Shown: piece after piece, positions 33,159 to 45,958 of the stretch | How the letters are laid out: each line of letters starts with the position of its first letter | How positions within the stretch are numbered: the stretch's first letter is position 1 | From: Fictibacillus solisalsi | Lineage (GTDB): Bacteria; Bacillota; Bacilli; Bacillales; Fictibacillaceae | DNA length: 64,000 nt | NCBI RefSeq assembly: GCF_900103485.1 | Contig: NZ_FNHW01000001.1 | Span: 2,997,057 to 3,061,056 of the forward strand | Direction: 5' to 3' | Program-made: the position numbers and the translations under genes | The notes under the pieces: generated by a model | Told to the model about the DNA's origin: nothing | The model's input: only the letters and a program-made list of their open reading frames with translations | Database searches by the model: none

Positions 33159-35093
33159 ATGCTGCTGCAAAGGCTTACATCCCCGAGTTTAATCGGTACC
33201 CATAAGTCTTTTACGTCAAAGGAAGAAGTCATTAAATACATGATTGATCAGTTGGACCAACAAGGAAAACTTCATTCAAAAGAAGCTTTTTACCAGGCAG
33301 TCATACAAAGGGAGAGCTTATCACCTACCGGATTTGAAGGCGGGCTGGCGATTCCACATGGAAAATCCACTGCTGTAAAGGAAGCCGCCTTTGCGGTCCT
33401 TACATTAGACAAGCCCCTGGATTCCTGGGAGAGCATTGATCCATCCAATCAAGTGGAAATTATTTTCTTATTGGCCATACCCGAAAATGAATCAGGGTCC
33501 ACCCACCTCTCTCTGCTGGCAGAGCTGGTAACACGGTTATCGGACGAATCATTCAAAAACTCGCTGATCGATTCCAAAGACAGCAATGAGCTTTTTCAAA
33601 ACCTTGATAAGCATGAGGATACAGAAGAAACAATTCGTACTGAAAAAGCGCCGCAAAACACTAAAACTGTGTTGGCCGTAACAGCCTGCCCCGCCGGCAT
33701 CGCACACACCTACATGTCAGCCGAAGCCCTTATTAAAGCAGGCAAAGAACTCGGTGTGGAGGTCATAGTGGAGAAACAAGGGGCAAATGGCATTGATGGC
33801 CGACATACGAATACCCAGCTGCGGGAAGCAGATGCCGTCATCTTTGCAACAGATGTGGCCGTTAAAGATGAAGAGCGCTATGCCCATCTTCCAAAAGTGA
33901 AAACTTCTGTAGCTGCACCCTTAAAAAATGCGAAAAGGATTGTAAACGAGGCACTTGAAAAATCCGAAAAAAGCAGCAAAAAAGAATTTACCGCGATTCT
34001 CACACAAGAAAATGAAAGCGATTCAAAAAGCTTCAAAATAGAAATTAAAGATTCCATCTTAACGGGAATTTCCTATATCATTCCTGTTATTGTAGCCGGT
34101 GGAATGACCCTGGCGGCTGCCGTCCTGTTCTCCCAGGCATTTCACATGCAGGATCTTTACAACCAGGAGGGCTCGTGGCTATGGCTCTTGCGCCAGCTTG
34201 GCGGAACGTTGCTTGGCACATTGATGGTACCGATTTTAGCAGCCTACATGGCCTATTCGATCGCAGACAAACCCGCATTGGGACCTGGTTTTGCAGCAGG
34301 TGTAGCAGCTAATCTGATTGGCAGTGGATTCCTTGGCGGCATGCTTGGCGGACTGCTCGCCGGTTATTTCCTTAAGTTTTTGAAGCGAAAGGTAAAACCA
34401 AAAGGAACCTTTGCCGGATTCATCAGCTTTTGGCTGTACCCGGTCGTCGGCACACTTGTCGTCGGCTCCATTATGCTGTTTCTCATCGGAAAGCCTCTTG
34501 CTTTTTTGAATGAAGGACTGATCGAATGGCTGAAAGGCATGTCCGGAACCAACGCTTTAATCATGGGGGCGATCATCGGGGCCATGGTTTCCTTCGATCT
34601 CGGCGGACCTGTGAACAAAGCGGCCTACACCTTCTGTATTGGTGCCATGGCCAGTGGAAATATTGTGCCTTATGCTGCCTTCGCTTCGGTCAAAATGGTT
34701 TCTGCTTTTTCAGTCACCGGAGCCACGATCATTGGAAAAAAATATTTTACAAAAGCAGAACAGGAAATCGGAAAGCAAACCTGGCTATTGGGATTGGCAG
34801 GTATTACGGAAGGCGCTATTCCTTTCATGATCAATGATCCACTGAGGGTCATTCCTTCCCTCATTGCAGGGTCGGCTGTGACGGGAGCTATTGTCTCCTA
34901 TTTTCACATCGGATTAAATGTACCAGGTGCAGGAATTTTCTCTCTAGCTCTCCTTAAAGGGCAGCCATTACTTGCCGCAGCCGGAATCTGGTTTGGTGCC
35001 GCACTTATCGGCGCTGCCATCTCGATGTTCCTGCTCATTGCCACACGCCAGCGAAAAAACAAAAAAGAACAGATAACCAAAACCGCCGCATAA
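33159..35093 (+). CDS. PTS fructose-family EIIABC, probable mannosylglycerate transporter (MngA-like)
   Basis: 644 residues. EIIA domain with phospho-His in GGLAIPHGKS (H67). EIIB domain with phospho-Cys in VLAVTACPAGIAHTY (C177). EIIC domain from ~295 with eight or so helices (GISYIIPVIVAGGMTLAAA, SFDLGGPVNKAAYTFCIG). It takes up and phosphorylates a sugar at the membrane. The adjacent GH38 mannosidase reproduces the mngA-mngB pair of E. coli, so 2-O-alpha-mannosyl-D-glycerate is the leading substrate; another mannoside or fructose is possible. ATG follows AAAGGGAGG. Confidence 0.88.
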   Translation: MLLQRLTSPSLIGTHKSFTSKEEVIKYMIDQLDQQGKLHSKEAFYQAVIQRESLSPTGFEGGLAIPHGKSTAVKEAAFAVLTLDKPLDSWESIDPSNQVEIIFLLAIPENESGSTHLSLLAELVTRLSDESFKNSLIDSKDSNELFQNLDKHEDTEETIRTEKAPQNTKTVLAVTACPAGIAHTYMSAEALIKAGKELGVEVIVEKQGANGIDGRHTNTQLREADAVIFATDVAVKDEERYAHLPKVKTSVAAPLKNAKRIVNEALEKSEKSSKKEFTAILTQENESDSKSFKIEIKDSILTGISYIIPVIVAGGMTLAAAVLFSQAFHMQDLYNQEGSWLWLLRQLGGTLLGTLMVPILAAYMAYSIADKPALGPGFAAGVAANLIGSGFLGGMLGGLLAGYFLKFLKRKVKPKGTFAGFISFWLYPVVGTLVVGSIMLFLIGKPLAFLNEGLIEWLKGMSGTNALIMGAIIGAMVSFDLGGPVNKAAYTFCIGAMASGNIVPYAAFASVKMVSAFSVTGATIIGKKYFTKAEQEIGKQTWLLGLAGITEGAIPFMINDPLRVIPSLIAGSAVTGAIVSYFHIGLNVPGAGIFSLALLKGQPLLAAAGIWFGAALIGAAISMFLLIATRQRKNKKEQITKTAA

Positions 35094-35124
35094 TTGCGGG
35101 ATTACAGAAAAATTGGAGGACATC

Positions 35125-37737
35125 ATGAAAAAGGTTCATATCGTTCCCCATATGCATTGGGATAGAGAGTGGTATTTTTCCACAGAAGAATCACGCATAT
35201 TGCTTGTGAACAACATGGAAGAAATCATGGAAATGCTCGAGAACCATCCGGACTATCCGTATTACGTCCTTGATGGGCAAACGGCCATCCTTGAAGACTA
35301 CTTTGCCATTAAGCCTGAAAACAAAGAAAGGGTAAGGAAGCTTGTTCAATCCGGAAAACTTATTATTGGTCCATGGTATACACAAACCGATGAGATGGTC
35401 GTTGGCGGAGAGTCCATCGTCAGAAACCTGCTATACGGGCTGAAAGATTGTGAAGAGTTTGGCAGTCCAATGAAAATTGGCTACCTGCCCGATTCATTCG
35501 GTCAATCGTCACAAGTGCCCCAAATCCTAAATGGATTTGATATTAAATACTCTATTTTCTGGCGTGGCACCTCCGAGCGGCATGGTACGGATAAAACAGA
35601 ATTTTACTGGGAAGGCGACGAAGGCTCAAGAGTGCTTGTGCAGCTCTTTCCATTGGGGTATGCCATCGGCAAGTACCTGCCGGAGGACGAAGAGAAGCTT
35701 CAGGAGCGCATGGATAAGTATTTTGCGGTCCTTGACCGGGGAGCTACCACCGAAAACGTCATTCTTCCAAACGGCCATGATCAGATGCCGATTCAAAAAA
35801 ATATCTTTTCCATTATTGAAAAGCTGCAAAACTTGTACCCTGACCGGGAATTCTTTTTAAGCCGCTATGAAAACATTTTTGCAGAACTTGAAAAAAATCA
35901 TCACCTGCCAACGTTAAAGGGAGAATTTCTTGACGGCAAATATTCCCGTGTCCATCGCAGTATTTATTCCACTCGCATGGACATTAAAGCAGCCAACACG
36001 CGGATTGAAAATAAAATAACCAACATTCTGGAGCCGCTCGCATCACTCGCTTACAGTCTTGGCTTTGACTATCACCACGGTCTGCTTGAACCGATCTGGA
36101 AGGAAATCATGAAAAACCATGCGCATGACAGCATCGGCTGCTGCTGTTCAGACAAAGTTCATCAGGAAATATACAACCGCTTCTTCCTGGCTGAAGAGCG
36201 AGTTGACCAGCTTATTCATTTTTACAAACGCAGAATTACGGATGCCATGGATACAAAGCGGGAAAATGACCGGCTTTGTGCTTTTAATCTTCTTCCCTAT
36301 GAACGTGAAGAAGTTCTGACAACAACGGTTATTACCAAGCTGAAGTCGTTTACGCTTACGGATGAGAACTCCTCTCCTGTTGATTTTGAAGTACTCGACC
36401 GTGAAATCATGGACCCTGGCCTGATCGACAGGCAAATTGTTCATTACGGGAACTATGATCCTTTTATTAAATATACTGTGCAGCTAAAAGACAGAATTCC
36501 CGCTCTCGGCTATAAAACCTATTTTGTTGAGGAAGATGATCAGGAATTGAGGATCGCTTCATCAAGAACAGACAACGTTGAAACAGACGATTATATGATT
36601 ACCGTAAATTCCAACGGAACACTGAATATCTTTGATAAAAGGTTAAAGAAAAACTTTGAAAATGTATTCTTGCTGGAAGATGGGGGAGATGACGGGGATG
36701 AGTATGATTTCTCTCCACTTCCGGATGAAAAACGAATTTACAGCAAAGATGTACAAGCCGATATTGAAATCAAACAAAACCAATTTAATTCGGTTATCAG
36801 CATCCAGTACAGCTTGCCAGTTCCAGAAGATTTAAACGAGCGAAAAGTACAAAAGGTTAACAGTTCGGTAGATGTTCACATAACCCTGACAGTCCCTCGC
36901 CATAAGCCTGTCATCGAAGTAGTATTTGATATTGATAACCATGCAAAAGACCATCGGTTGCGGGCATTGGTTCCAACAGGAATCGCTTCCTCCTTTTCGG
37001 TTTCCGATAATCAGTTTGGGACCATTAAACGTGATGTAGTGGACCCTGCGATGGATATCTGGCAACAAGAGGACTGGGATGAACGGCCGGATTCTATCTA
37101 TCCGATGCTCAGTTTTGCCGGACTTTCCAATGAAGAACATGGCGTGAGTGTTCTGACAAACAGCTCCAGGGAATTTGAAATTGTCGGTAATCAATACGAT
37201 ACCATTGCTATAACCCTGTTTAGAAGTGTTGGTGTGCTGGGTAAGGAAAACATGTTGAGACGGCCGGGGCGCCCTTCAGGCATTAAACTTCCGACACCTG
37301 ATTCACAGCTGCTCGGCAAAGTCCAGCTCGATTTGGCACTTGTCATTCATCCTGAATCTACGCTAAAAGCAAATGTAGCACGGGTGGCGAAGGAATATTT
37401 AACACCGGTTCAGTTTTATAACAAAATTCCGTTCAATGCCATGAAATTGAATGATTCACAAGTCAAGACACCCATCAGCTATAGCTTTTTGGAAGAAGAA
37501 CAGCCAGGAGCCATAATGAGCACCTTGAAAAAAGCAGAGAAAGAAGACCGCTACGTACTCCGGTTTTACAACGGGGCTCATCAAGAGCTTACTGCCTCCT
37601 TCCATGCCCGGCACCCACTTGACCGTGTTCAATTGGCTAATTTAAATGAGCAGCCGCTGGAAGACAACGAGGTGCAAAACAACCGTTTTGAAACAGTGGT
37701 ACAGCCGAACCAGGTGAAAACAATTCTTTTCCATTAA
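35125..37737 (+). CDS. mngB: Alpha-mannosidase, GH38 (MngB-like)
   Basis: 870 residues. The GH38 start HIVPHMHWDREWY holds the first zinc ligands. The nucleophile Asp is in GYLPDSFGQSSQVPQ, and HAHDSIGCCCSDKVH supplies further catalytic-site residues. The C-terminal beta domains extend to the end. It would hydrolyse phosphorylated mannosylglycerate to mannose-6-phosphate and glycerate after PTS uptake. ATG 35125 has TTGGAGGA upstream; the TTG at 35113 is part of that box. No signal peptide. Confidence 0.88.
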   Translation: MKKVHIVPHMHWDREWYFSTEESRILLVNNMEEIMEMLENHPDYPYYVLDGQTAILEDYFAIKPENKERVRKLVQSGKLIIGPWYTQTDEMVVGGESIVRNLLYGLKDCEEFGSPMKIGYLPDSFGQSSQVPQILNGFDIKYSIFWRGTSERHGTDKTEFYWEGDEGSRVLVQLFPLGYAIGKYLPEDEEKLQERMDKYFAVLDRGATTENVILPNGHDQMPIQKNIFSIIEKLQNLYPDREFFLSRYENIFAELEKNHHLPTLKGEFLDGKYSRVHRSIYSTRMDIKAANTRIENKITNILEPLASLAYSLGFDYHHGLLEPIWKEIMKNHAHDSIGCCCSDKVHQEIYNRFFLAEERVDQLIHFYKRRITDAMDTKRENDRLCAFNLLPYEREEVLTTTVITKLKSFTLTDENSSPVDFEVLDREIMDPGLIDRQIVHYGNYDPFIKYTVQLKDRIPALGYKTYFVEEDDQELRIASSRTDNVETDDYMITVNSNGTLNIFDKRLKKNFENVFLLEDGGDDGDEYDFSPLPDEKRIYSKDVQADIEIKQNQFNSVISIQYSLPVPEDLNERKVQKVNSSVDVHITLTVPRHKPVIEVVFDIDNHAKDHRLRALVPTGIASSFSVSDNQFGTIKRDVVDPAMDIWQQEDWDERPDSIYPMLSFAGLSNEEHGVSVLTNSSREFEIVGNQYDTIAITLFRSVGVLGKENMLRRPGRPSGIKLPTPDSQLLGKVQLDLALVIHPESTLKANVARVAKEYLTPVQFYNKIPFNAMKLNDSQVKTPISYSFLEEEQPGAIMSTLKKAEKEDRYVLRFYNGAHQELTASFHARHPLDRVQLANLNEQPLEDNEVQNNRFETVVQPNQVKTILFH

Positions 37738-37741
37738 AATA

Positions 37742-37775
37742 AACAGCACAAACTTTCTGAGTTTGTGCTGTTTTT
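37742..37775. terminator. Bidirectional intrinsic terminator
   Basis: Perfect 13-bp arms AACAGCACAAACT / AGTTTGTGCTGTT with a 5-base loop and T runs on both strands, between convergent mngB and the deacetylase gene. Confidence 0.93.
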
Positions 37776-37776
37776 A

Positions 37777-38478
37777 TCATTTCATCTTCTGCAGTTCATT
37801 CACCGTGACAAATCGGTACCCCTTTTTACTCATAGCATCGAGCGTTTTTTCCACCGACTTTAGTTCATTCCCCGTTTTATCATACATCGGATGGAAAAGG
37901 ATGATGGAACCGGGCTTCGCATTTTTCACAACATAATGAATCTTGTCTTCCACTGAGGTGTAATAGGTATCCGGCTCGAGGCTCCAGGTGATGGTTTCCA
38001 TATGAAATTTATTCGCGTAATACGGCAATCCGACCAGTTTTTTTCCGTTTGGCGGACGAAGATCAATCTCTCCCTTATAGCCGGTCTGACGGATCAACGC
38101 ATTTGTCTTTTTCAGTTCTTGCTTGATAAAAGAAGGTGATTTGAAGATCATCCGTTTGTGGGAATAGGTATGGTTGCCGATTTGATGACCTGCTTTTACC
38201 AGCTTCTTTCCTTCCGCTGCATTCTTCTCCAGCTCATTCCCGATCAGAAAAAATGTTCCTTTTGCGTGGTATTTGTTAAGTACAGAAAGAAGAGCATCCA
38301 CGTTTTCCGTTGGTCCGTCATCAAAGGTCACGGCGACCACCTTTTCCTTTGTTTCTACATGGCTTGTCAGCCCACCGAACACCTGAAAGTTCCGGGCATT
38401 CATAAGCTTATACATTCCGAACAATACAAGAAAAATAACGAGTAATACGGCTATAGTTACAACTATTCTTTTTTTCAT
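37777..38478 (-). CDS. Polysaccharide deacetylase (NodB domain), membrane-anchored
   Basis: 233 residues. One N-terminal hydrophobic helix (VVTIAVLLVIFLVLFGMYKL) serves as signal anchor. The NodB domain carries TFDDGP (metal and base Asp) and HQIGNHTYSHKRM (metal His residues), with RPPNGKK and LFHPMYDK further on. CE4 esterases remove acetyl groups from peptidoglycan or chitin-like polymers; the exact substrate is unclear. ATG 38478 with AGAGG upstream. Confidence 0.88.
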   Translation of the reverse strand: MKKRIVVTIAVLLVIFLVLFGMYKLMNARNFQVFGGLTSHVETKEKVVAVTFDDGPTENVDALLSVLNKYHAKGTFFLIGNELEKNAAEGKKLVKAGHQIGNHTYSHKRMIFKSPSFIKQELKKTNALIRQTGYKGEIDLRPPNGKKLVGLPYYANKFHMETITWSLEPDTYYTSVEDKIHYVVKNAKPGSIILFHPMYDKTGNELKSVEKTLDAMSKKGYRFVTVNELQKMK

Positions 38479-38593
38479 CGCCAACCTCTTGGTTTTTTAT
38501 TCATAGTATAACAGAGGTTCTTTTTGCGCCAAATCGAATGCCCGAAACTGGCAAGCAAGTCAGTTGGTTGCAAAGGAGATCATCAAAACGTAA

Positions 38594-38627
38594 AAAAGTG
38601 ACATGAGATTCCCTCGCATGTCACTTT
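38594..38627 (-). terminator. Intrinsic terminator of the pyruvate oxidase gene
   Basis: Arms AAAGTGACATG / CATGTCACTTT with TTTTTT following on -. Confidence 0.88.
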
Positions 38628-38633
38628 ACCTTT

Positions 38634-40358
38634 TTATCTGAACAGGTTGGTCTTTGCCAGCTCGATCAGTTCGTCTCCTTTACCGTTCAGCACGGTTTTG
38701 AGCATCCACAGTGTAAAGCCGTGTGCCTGCTCGAACTCGATTTTCGGCGGAAGGGCAAGCTCCTGGCGGTTGACAACCACATCCAGCAGCACCGGACCGT
38801 TATGATTAAACGATTGTTTAACCGCATCCTCCAAGTCACCTGGATCCTCTACCCGAATGCCTTTAATGCCCATTCCTTCAGCGATTGAGGCATAATTGAA
38901 TTCTCCAAGTGAAGTCCCGGTCTCCAGATATCCGGCTGCCTTCATCTCCAATTCCACAAAGCTTAATGAAGTGTTATTGAAGACCACCACTTTGACCGGC
39001 AACTGATGAACCTTTAGGGTGAGAAGATCCCCCATGAGCATGGCCAGTCCACCGTCTCCTGATAAGGAGATAACCTGGGCATCTTTTCTTGACACTTGGG
39101 CGCCAATGGCTTGCGGCAAGGCATTGGCCATCGTTCCATGGTTGAAGGAACCAAGCAGGCGGCGTCCTTCACTCATTTGAAGGTAGCGGGCAGCCCATAA
39201 CGTCGGCGTTCCTACATCACATGTAAAAATCGCGTTTTCCGAAGCATAGTCACTAACCACCTTGGTTAAGTATTGAGGGTGGATTGGCCCTTTGCCTTTT
39301 TTACCGGTTGCCATCTTATCAAGATCTTTACGCACCTTGGCATAGTCTTTGACATGCTTGTCCAGATGGCCGGTATCTTTCTTCACCTTCAACATCGGAA
39401 GCAGGGCCTCAATCGTATGCTTTACATCGCCAACCAGACCATAGCTGAGCGCAGCTCTTCGTCCAAGGTGTTCCCCGCGGATGTCGATCTGGAGAATATC
39501 TGCTTTTTCAGGGAAGAACTGGCGGTATGGAAAGTCGGTTCCGAGCATGAGCAGCACGTCGCACTCCATCATGGCATGATAGCCTGAGGCATACCCGATG
39601 AGCCCAGTCAGACCAACCGAATACGGATTATCGTATTCCAAATGCTCCTTCCCTCTGAGTGCGATAACCATCGGAGATTTCAGCGCATCACAGAGGGCCA
39701 TAACTTCTGTGTGGGCGCCTGCACAACCAGCACCGGCAAGGATGGTCACTTTTTTCCCTTTATTTAAATAGCCTGCCAGCTTTTCAAGCTCCTCATCTGT
39801 AGGACGCACAACCGGTTTGGTCACATGGATCACCTGCGGTGGAACGATTTCCCCGTCATGAAGAGCAGCAACATCACCTGGCAGGATGATGACAGATACT
39901 CCTTCCTGGCTAATCGCATGCTGCATGGCCATCGTTACCATGCGCGGCATTTGTTCGGGACGTGTCAGCACCTCGCAATAATGGCTGCAATCCCGGAATA
40001 AAAGCTCCGGACGGGTTTGCTGGAAGTATTGCCCGCCAAGCTCATTACTCGGAATATGAGCCGCAATCGCAAGAACCGGAATCCGGTTGCGGTGGCAATC
40101 ATAAAGCCCGTTGATCAGATGCAGGTTCCCCGGACCGCTGCTCCCTGCACATACCGCAATACTGTTGCTTAACATGGCATCGGATCCGGCTGCAAAGGCA
40201 GCAACTTCCTCATGGCGAACTGAAATCCATTCAATTTTTCCGGAACGGCGGATGGAGTCCAGCACAGCGTTCAGTGAATCTCCCACAATTCCGTAAATTC
40301 GTTCAATACCGGCACTTCTCAATGACTCGACCAACAGATCAGCAACTGTTCTCTTCAT
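38634..40358 (-). CDS. Thiamine-diphosphate pyruvate oxidase/dehydrogenase (PoxB/YdaP-like)
   Basis: 574 residues. TPP enzyme with three domains: N-terminal pyrimidine-binding (IYGIVGDSLNAVLDSIR, catalytic Glu in VRHEEVAAFAA), central FAD/Rossmann-like, and C-terminal pyrophosphate-binding motif SGDGGLAMLMGDLLT ending NNTSLSF. It is closest in length and order to PoxB/YdaP, which turns pyruvate into acetate and CO2 with quinone or oxygen. ATG 40358 is fixed by AAAGGAGAG; a longer frame to 40484 is not credible. Confidence 0.87.
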   Translation of the reverse strand: MKRTVADLLVESLRSAGIERIYGIVGDSLNAVLDSIRRSGKIEWISVRHEEVAAFAAGSDAMLSNSIAVCAGSSGPGNLHLINGLYDCHRNRIPVLAIAAHIPSNELGGQYFQQTRPELLFRDCSHYCEVLTRPEQMPRMVTMAMQHAISQEGVSVIILPGDVAALHDGEIVPPQVIHVTKPVVRPTDEELEKLAGYLNKGKKVTILAGAGCAGAHTEVMALCDALKSPMVIALRGKEHLEYDNPYSVGLTGLIGYASGYHAMMECDVLLMLGTDFPYRQFFPEKADILQIDIRGEHLGRRAALSYGLVGDVKHTIEALLPMLKVKKDTGHLDKHVKDYAKVRKDLDKMATGKKGKGPIHPQYLTKVVSDYASENAIFTCDVGTPTLWAARYLQMSEGRRLLGSFNHGTMANALPQAIGAQVSRKDAQVISLSGDGGLAMLMGDLLTLKVHQLPVKVVVFNNTSLSFVELEMKAAGYLETGTSLGEFNYASIAEGMGIKGIRVEDPGDLEDAVKQSFNHNGPVLLDVVVNRQELALPPKIEFEQAHGFTLWMLKTVLNGKGDELIELAKTNLFR

Positions 40359-40636
40359 AAGCACTCTCCTTTTTTTGAATACTGTCTCAAATAGTACAAA
40401 TACTTCCATATTATCCCTTGGGCGGGAGAGAATATGCGGCTTTTTTCCGTACAAACCACCTCGAAGAGACACTACCCAAACCAATTAAAACGAAAACCTT
40501 TGCATGAGGCCTCCAGAGACAGAGCAGAAGCATCAGAACAACGGCAATGCTCACGGTTTCAGGCGGATGACTCACTGATTTTTTTGTCTGGCTCACCATT
40601 TTCCTTCAATTACTCACCAAACCCATCATGTTCATA
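40359..40636. other. Intergenic stretch without recognised gene
   Basis: About 280 bp between the pyruvate oxidase start and the lacZ terminator. It should contain the oxidase promoter; no good sigma-A pair or conserved ORF was identified. Confidence 0.5.
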
Positions 40637-40637
40637 A

Positions 40638-40667
40638 AAAAAGATGACGCAGAACTTCCGCGTCATC
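40638..40667 (-). terminator. Intrinsic terminator of lacZ
   Basis: Arms GATGACGC / GCGTCATC, followed on - by TTTTTTTAT. Confidence 0.9.
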
Positions 40668-40676
40668 CTGTTCGTT

Positions 40677-44751
<4,075 letters not shown>

Positions 44752-44752
44752 C

Positions 44753-45008
44753 TTAATCCTCCCCCGTTACTTTAAATTGAAGAAATGAAAGAACAGCGAC
44801 CATGATGACGACTACATAAGCAATCGCTGACGCATAGCCGGAATCAAAGTATTCAAAGCCATTTTGGTAGATATAAAGACCAAGTGTCATCGTAGAATCA
44901 GCCGGCCCCCCTTGGTCAGATTCATAGGCTCATCAAATAACTGAAGCGTTCCAATGGTTGACAAAATGCTTGAAAACAAAAAGCCTTCAGGCATGAGCAG
45001 AATTCCCT
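44753..45008 (-). pseudogene. Remnant of the partner permease (LacF/AraP type), C-terminal end
   Basis: About 85 residues of the CUT1 permease end can be read: STIGTLQLFDEPMNLT, then after a frame change GGPADSTMTLGLYIY and ASAIAYVVVIMVAVLSF to the TAA at 44753-44755. The frame break is at a run of six G on - (44906-44911); one more G restores GGPAD. The first two thirds of the gene are gone; the break is immediately after the terminator-like hairpin at 45014-45046. Confidence 0.82.
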
Positions 45009-45013
45009 TCAAA

Positions 45014-45046
45014 AAAAGGGCTGGGAAGTTCCCAACCCTTACCCTT
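45014..45046 (-). terminator. Hairpin with T run between binding-protein and permease remnants
   Basis: On -: GGGTTGGGAA, C, TTCCCAGCCC, TTTTTTT. Such partial terminators between binding-protein and permease genes usually favour expression of the binding protein. Confidence 0.7.
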
Positions 45047-45420
45047 ATTCCTTTGGCTTAACCGGTTTTCCAGGCGCTTCTCCGCTGCTTTTAATGCGGT
45101 TGGAATGTCTTTACCACTTGTCAGGATTTCGGATTGAGCTTTAACCGCTTCATCCTTTGCAATGGCATAGTTTCCAGTATAATTTGCTGCTTTAATCTCC
45201 TTCGTTTCATTAGCAAAGATTTGCCAGATTTTTTGGTTGTTAAATAATTATCCGCTTCGGTGAAAAGAGGCGACGTATACACGGTACTTAACGTTGGGAA
45301 TAAGCCACCCTTTGTTGCAATCTCCTGAATCTTGTTGGTCGTGGAGAAGAACTTCAGGAAGTCATAAGCCAACTCCTGATTTTTGCTTGCGGTTGGGATG
45401 GTCCATGCGCTTTTGGTAAG
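45045..45420 (-). pseudogene. Remnant of an extracellular sugar-binding protein, C-terminal end
   Basis: Frames together read SAWTIPTASKNQELAYDFLK, FFSTTNKIQEIATKGGLFPT, then (after a lost T near 45242-45244) NQKIWQIFANETKEIKAAN and SGKDIPTALKAAEKRL, then (after a lost G near 45070) GKPVKPKE and TAA. This is the typical end of a CUT1 family 1 binding protein. Its N-terminal three quarters, including the lipoprotein signal, are absent; the sequence is fused to the kinase remnant at about 45420. Confidence 0.8.
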
Positions 45421-45823
45421 AGGCAGAAGGGTCAGTGGATATTACTTTTTTGACACTGGGGTAATACACGTAGAGCAGATTTCTCCAGTTCGTTGAGTTT
45501 GACAGAATCCCCAATTTGTATTGGATTTGCTTAATCACGGTAATGGCATCCAAATCAAGGATGTCGCTTTTCAGAAATTCATTCTGCTGCCGCAGCACGT
45601 CGGGGTCCTCAACCAGAAGGTTTGGAAAAAGCGACAGGCGATTGATATTGGCATCAAGCTGGTTTTGAAAGTAAATGAGCTGGCTTTTACTCGATTTGCT
45701 GATTTCGTTTTCTACCACATCGGTCCCCACGCGGTTAGAGTATATGTATAAAAGAAGAATAGGGAGAAGCATCGCCACAATAAGCAAATTGACCTTTGCA
45801 AATATGTTAAAGTTCTTGAACAT
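45421..45823 (-). pseudogene. Truncated YesM-like sensor histidine kinase, N-terminal part
   Basis: 134 residues from ATG 45823: a transmembrane helix (VNLLIVAMLLPILLLYIY) followed by the beginning of an extracellular Cache-like domain (KSSKSQLIYFQNQLDANINR, VYYPSVKKVISTDPSASY). YesM-type kinases control sugar ABC operons in Bacillus with an AraC-like YesN partner. The kinase core, the response regulator and the start of the binding protein have been deleted; the frame runs on into the binding-protein remnant. Identification rests on this N-terminal layout and the locus. Confidence 0.65.
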
Positions 45824-45919
45824 GATGTACCCCCATGGACTGCCGGCAGCCCCGTCATTTATCTTCGCTTATTTTAAAGAGTTTTCAGAGAATAGTAAAT
45901 ATGTTCTTCTTCCTTCCAT

Positions 45920-45949
45920 AAAAAAACAGCGCACATTTCTGTACGCTGT
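45920..45949 (-). terminator. Intrinsic terminator of ilvA
   Basis: On -: ACAGCGTAC, loop, GTGCGCTGT, TTTTTTT. Confidence 0.88.
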
Positions 45950-45958
45950 CGTCCTCCC

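Noticed and set aside
38556-38575. CAGTTGGTTGCA matching TGCAACCAACTG beside repeat copy 1
   Set aside because: A 12-base match without the other blocks of the element; too short to call a third copy.
40434-40637. Small open frames between the pyruvate oxidase and lacZ
   Set aside because: No ribosome site, no recognisable residues; treated as intergenic.
45059-45070. TAACCGGTTTT as another KdgR operator
   Set aside because: It lies inside the binding-protein remnant and encodes part of its KPVKP end; symmetry is poor.
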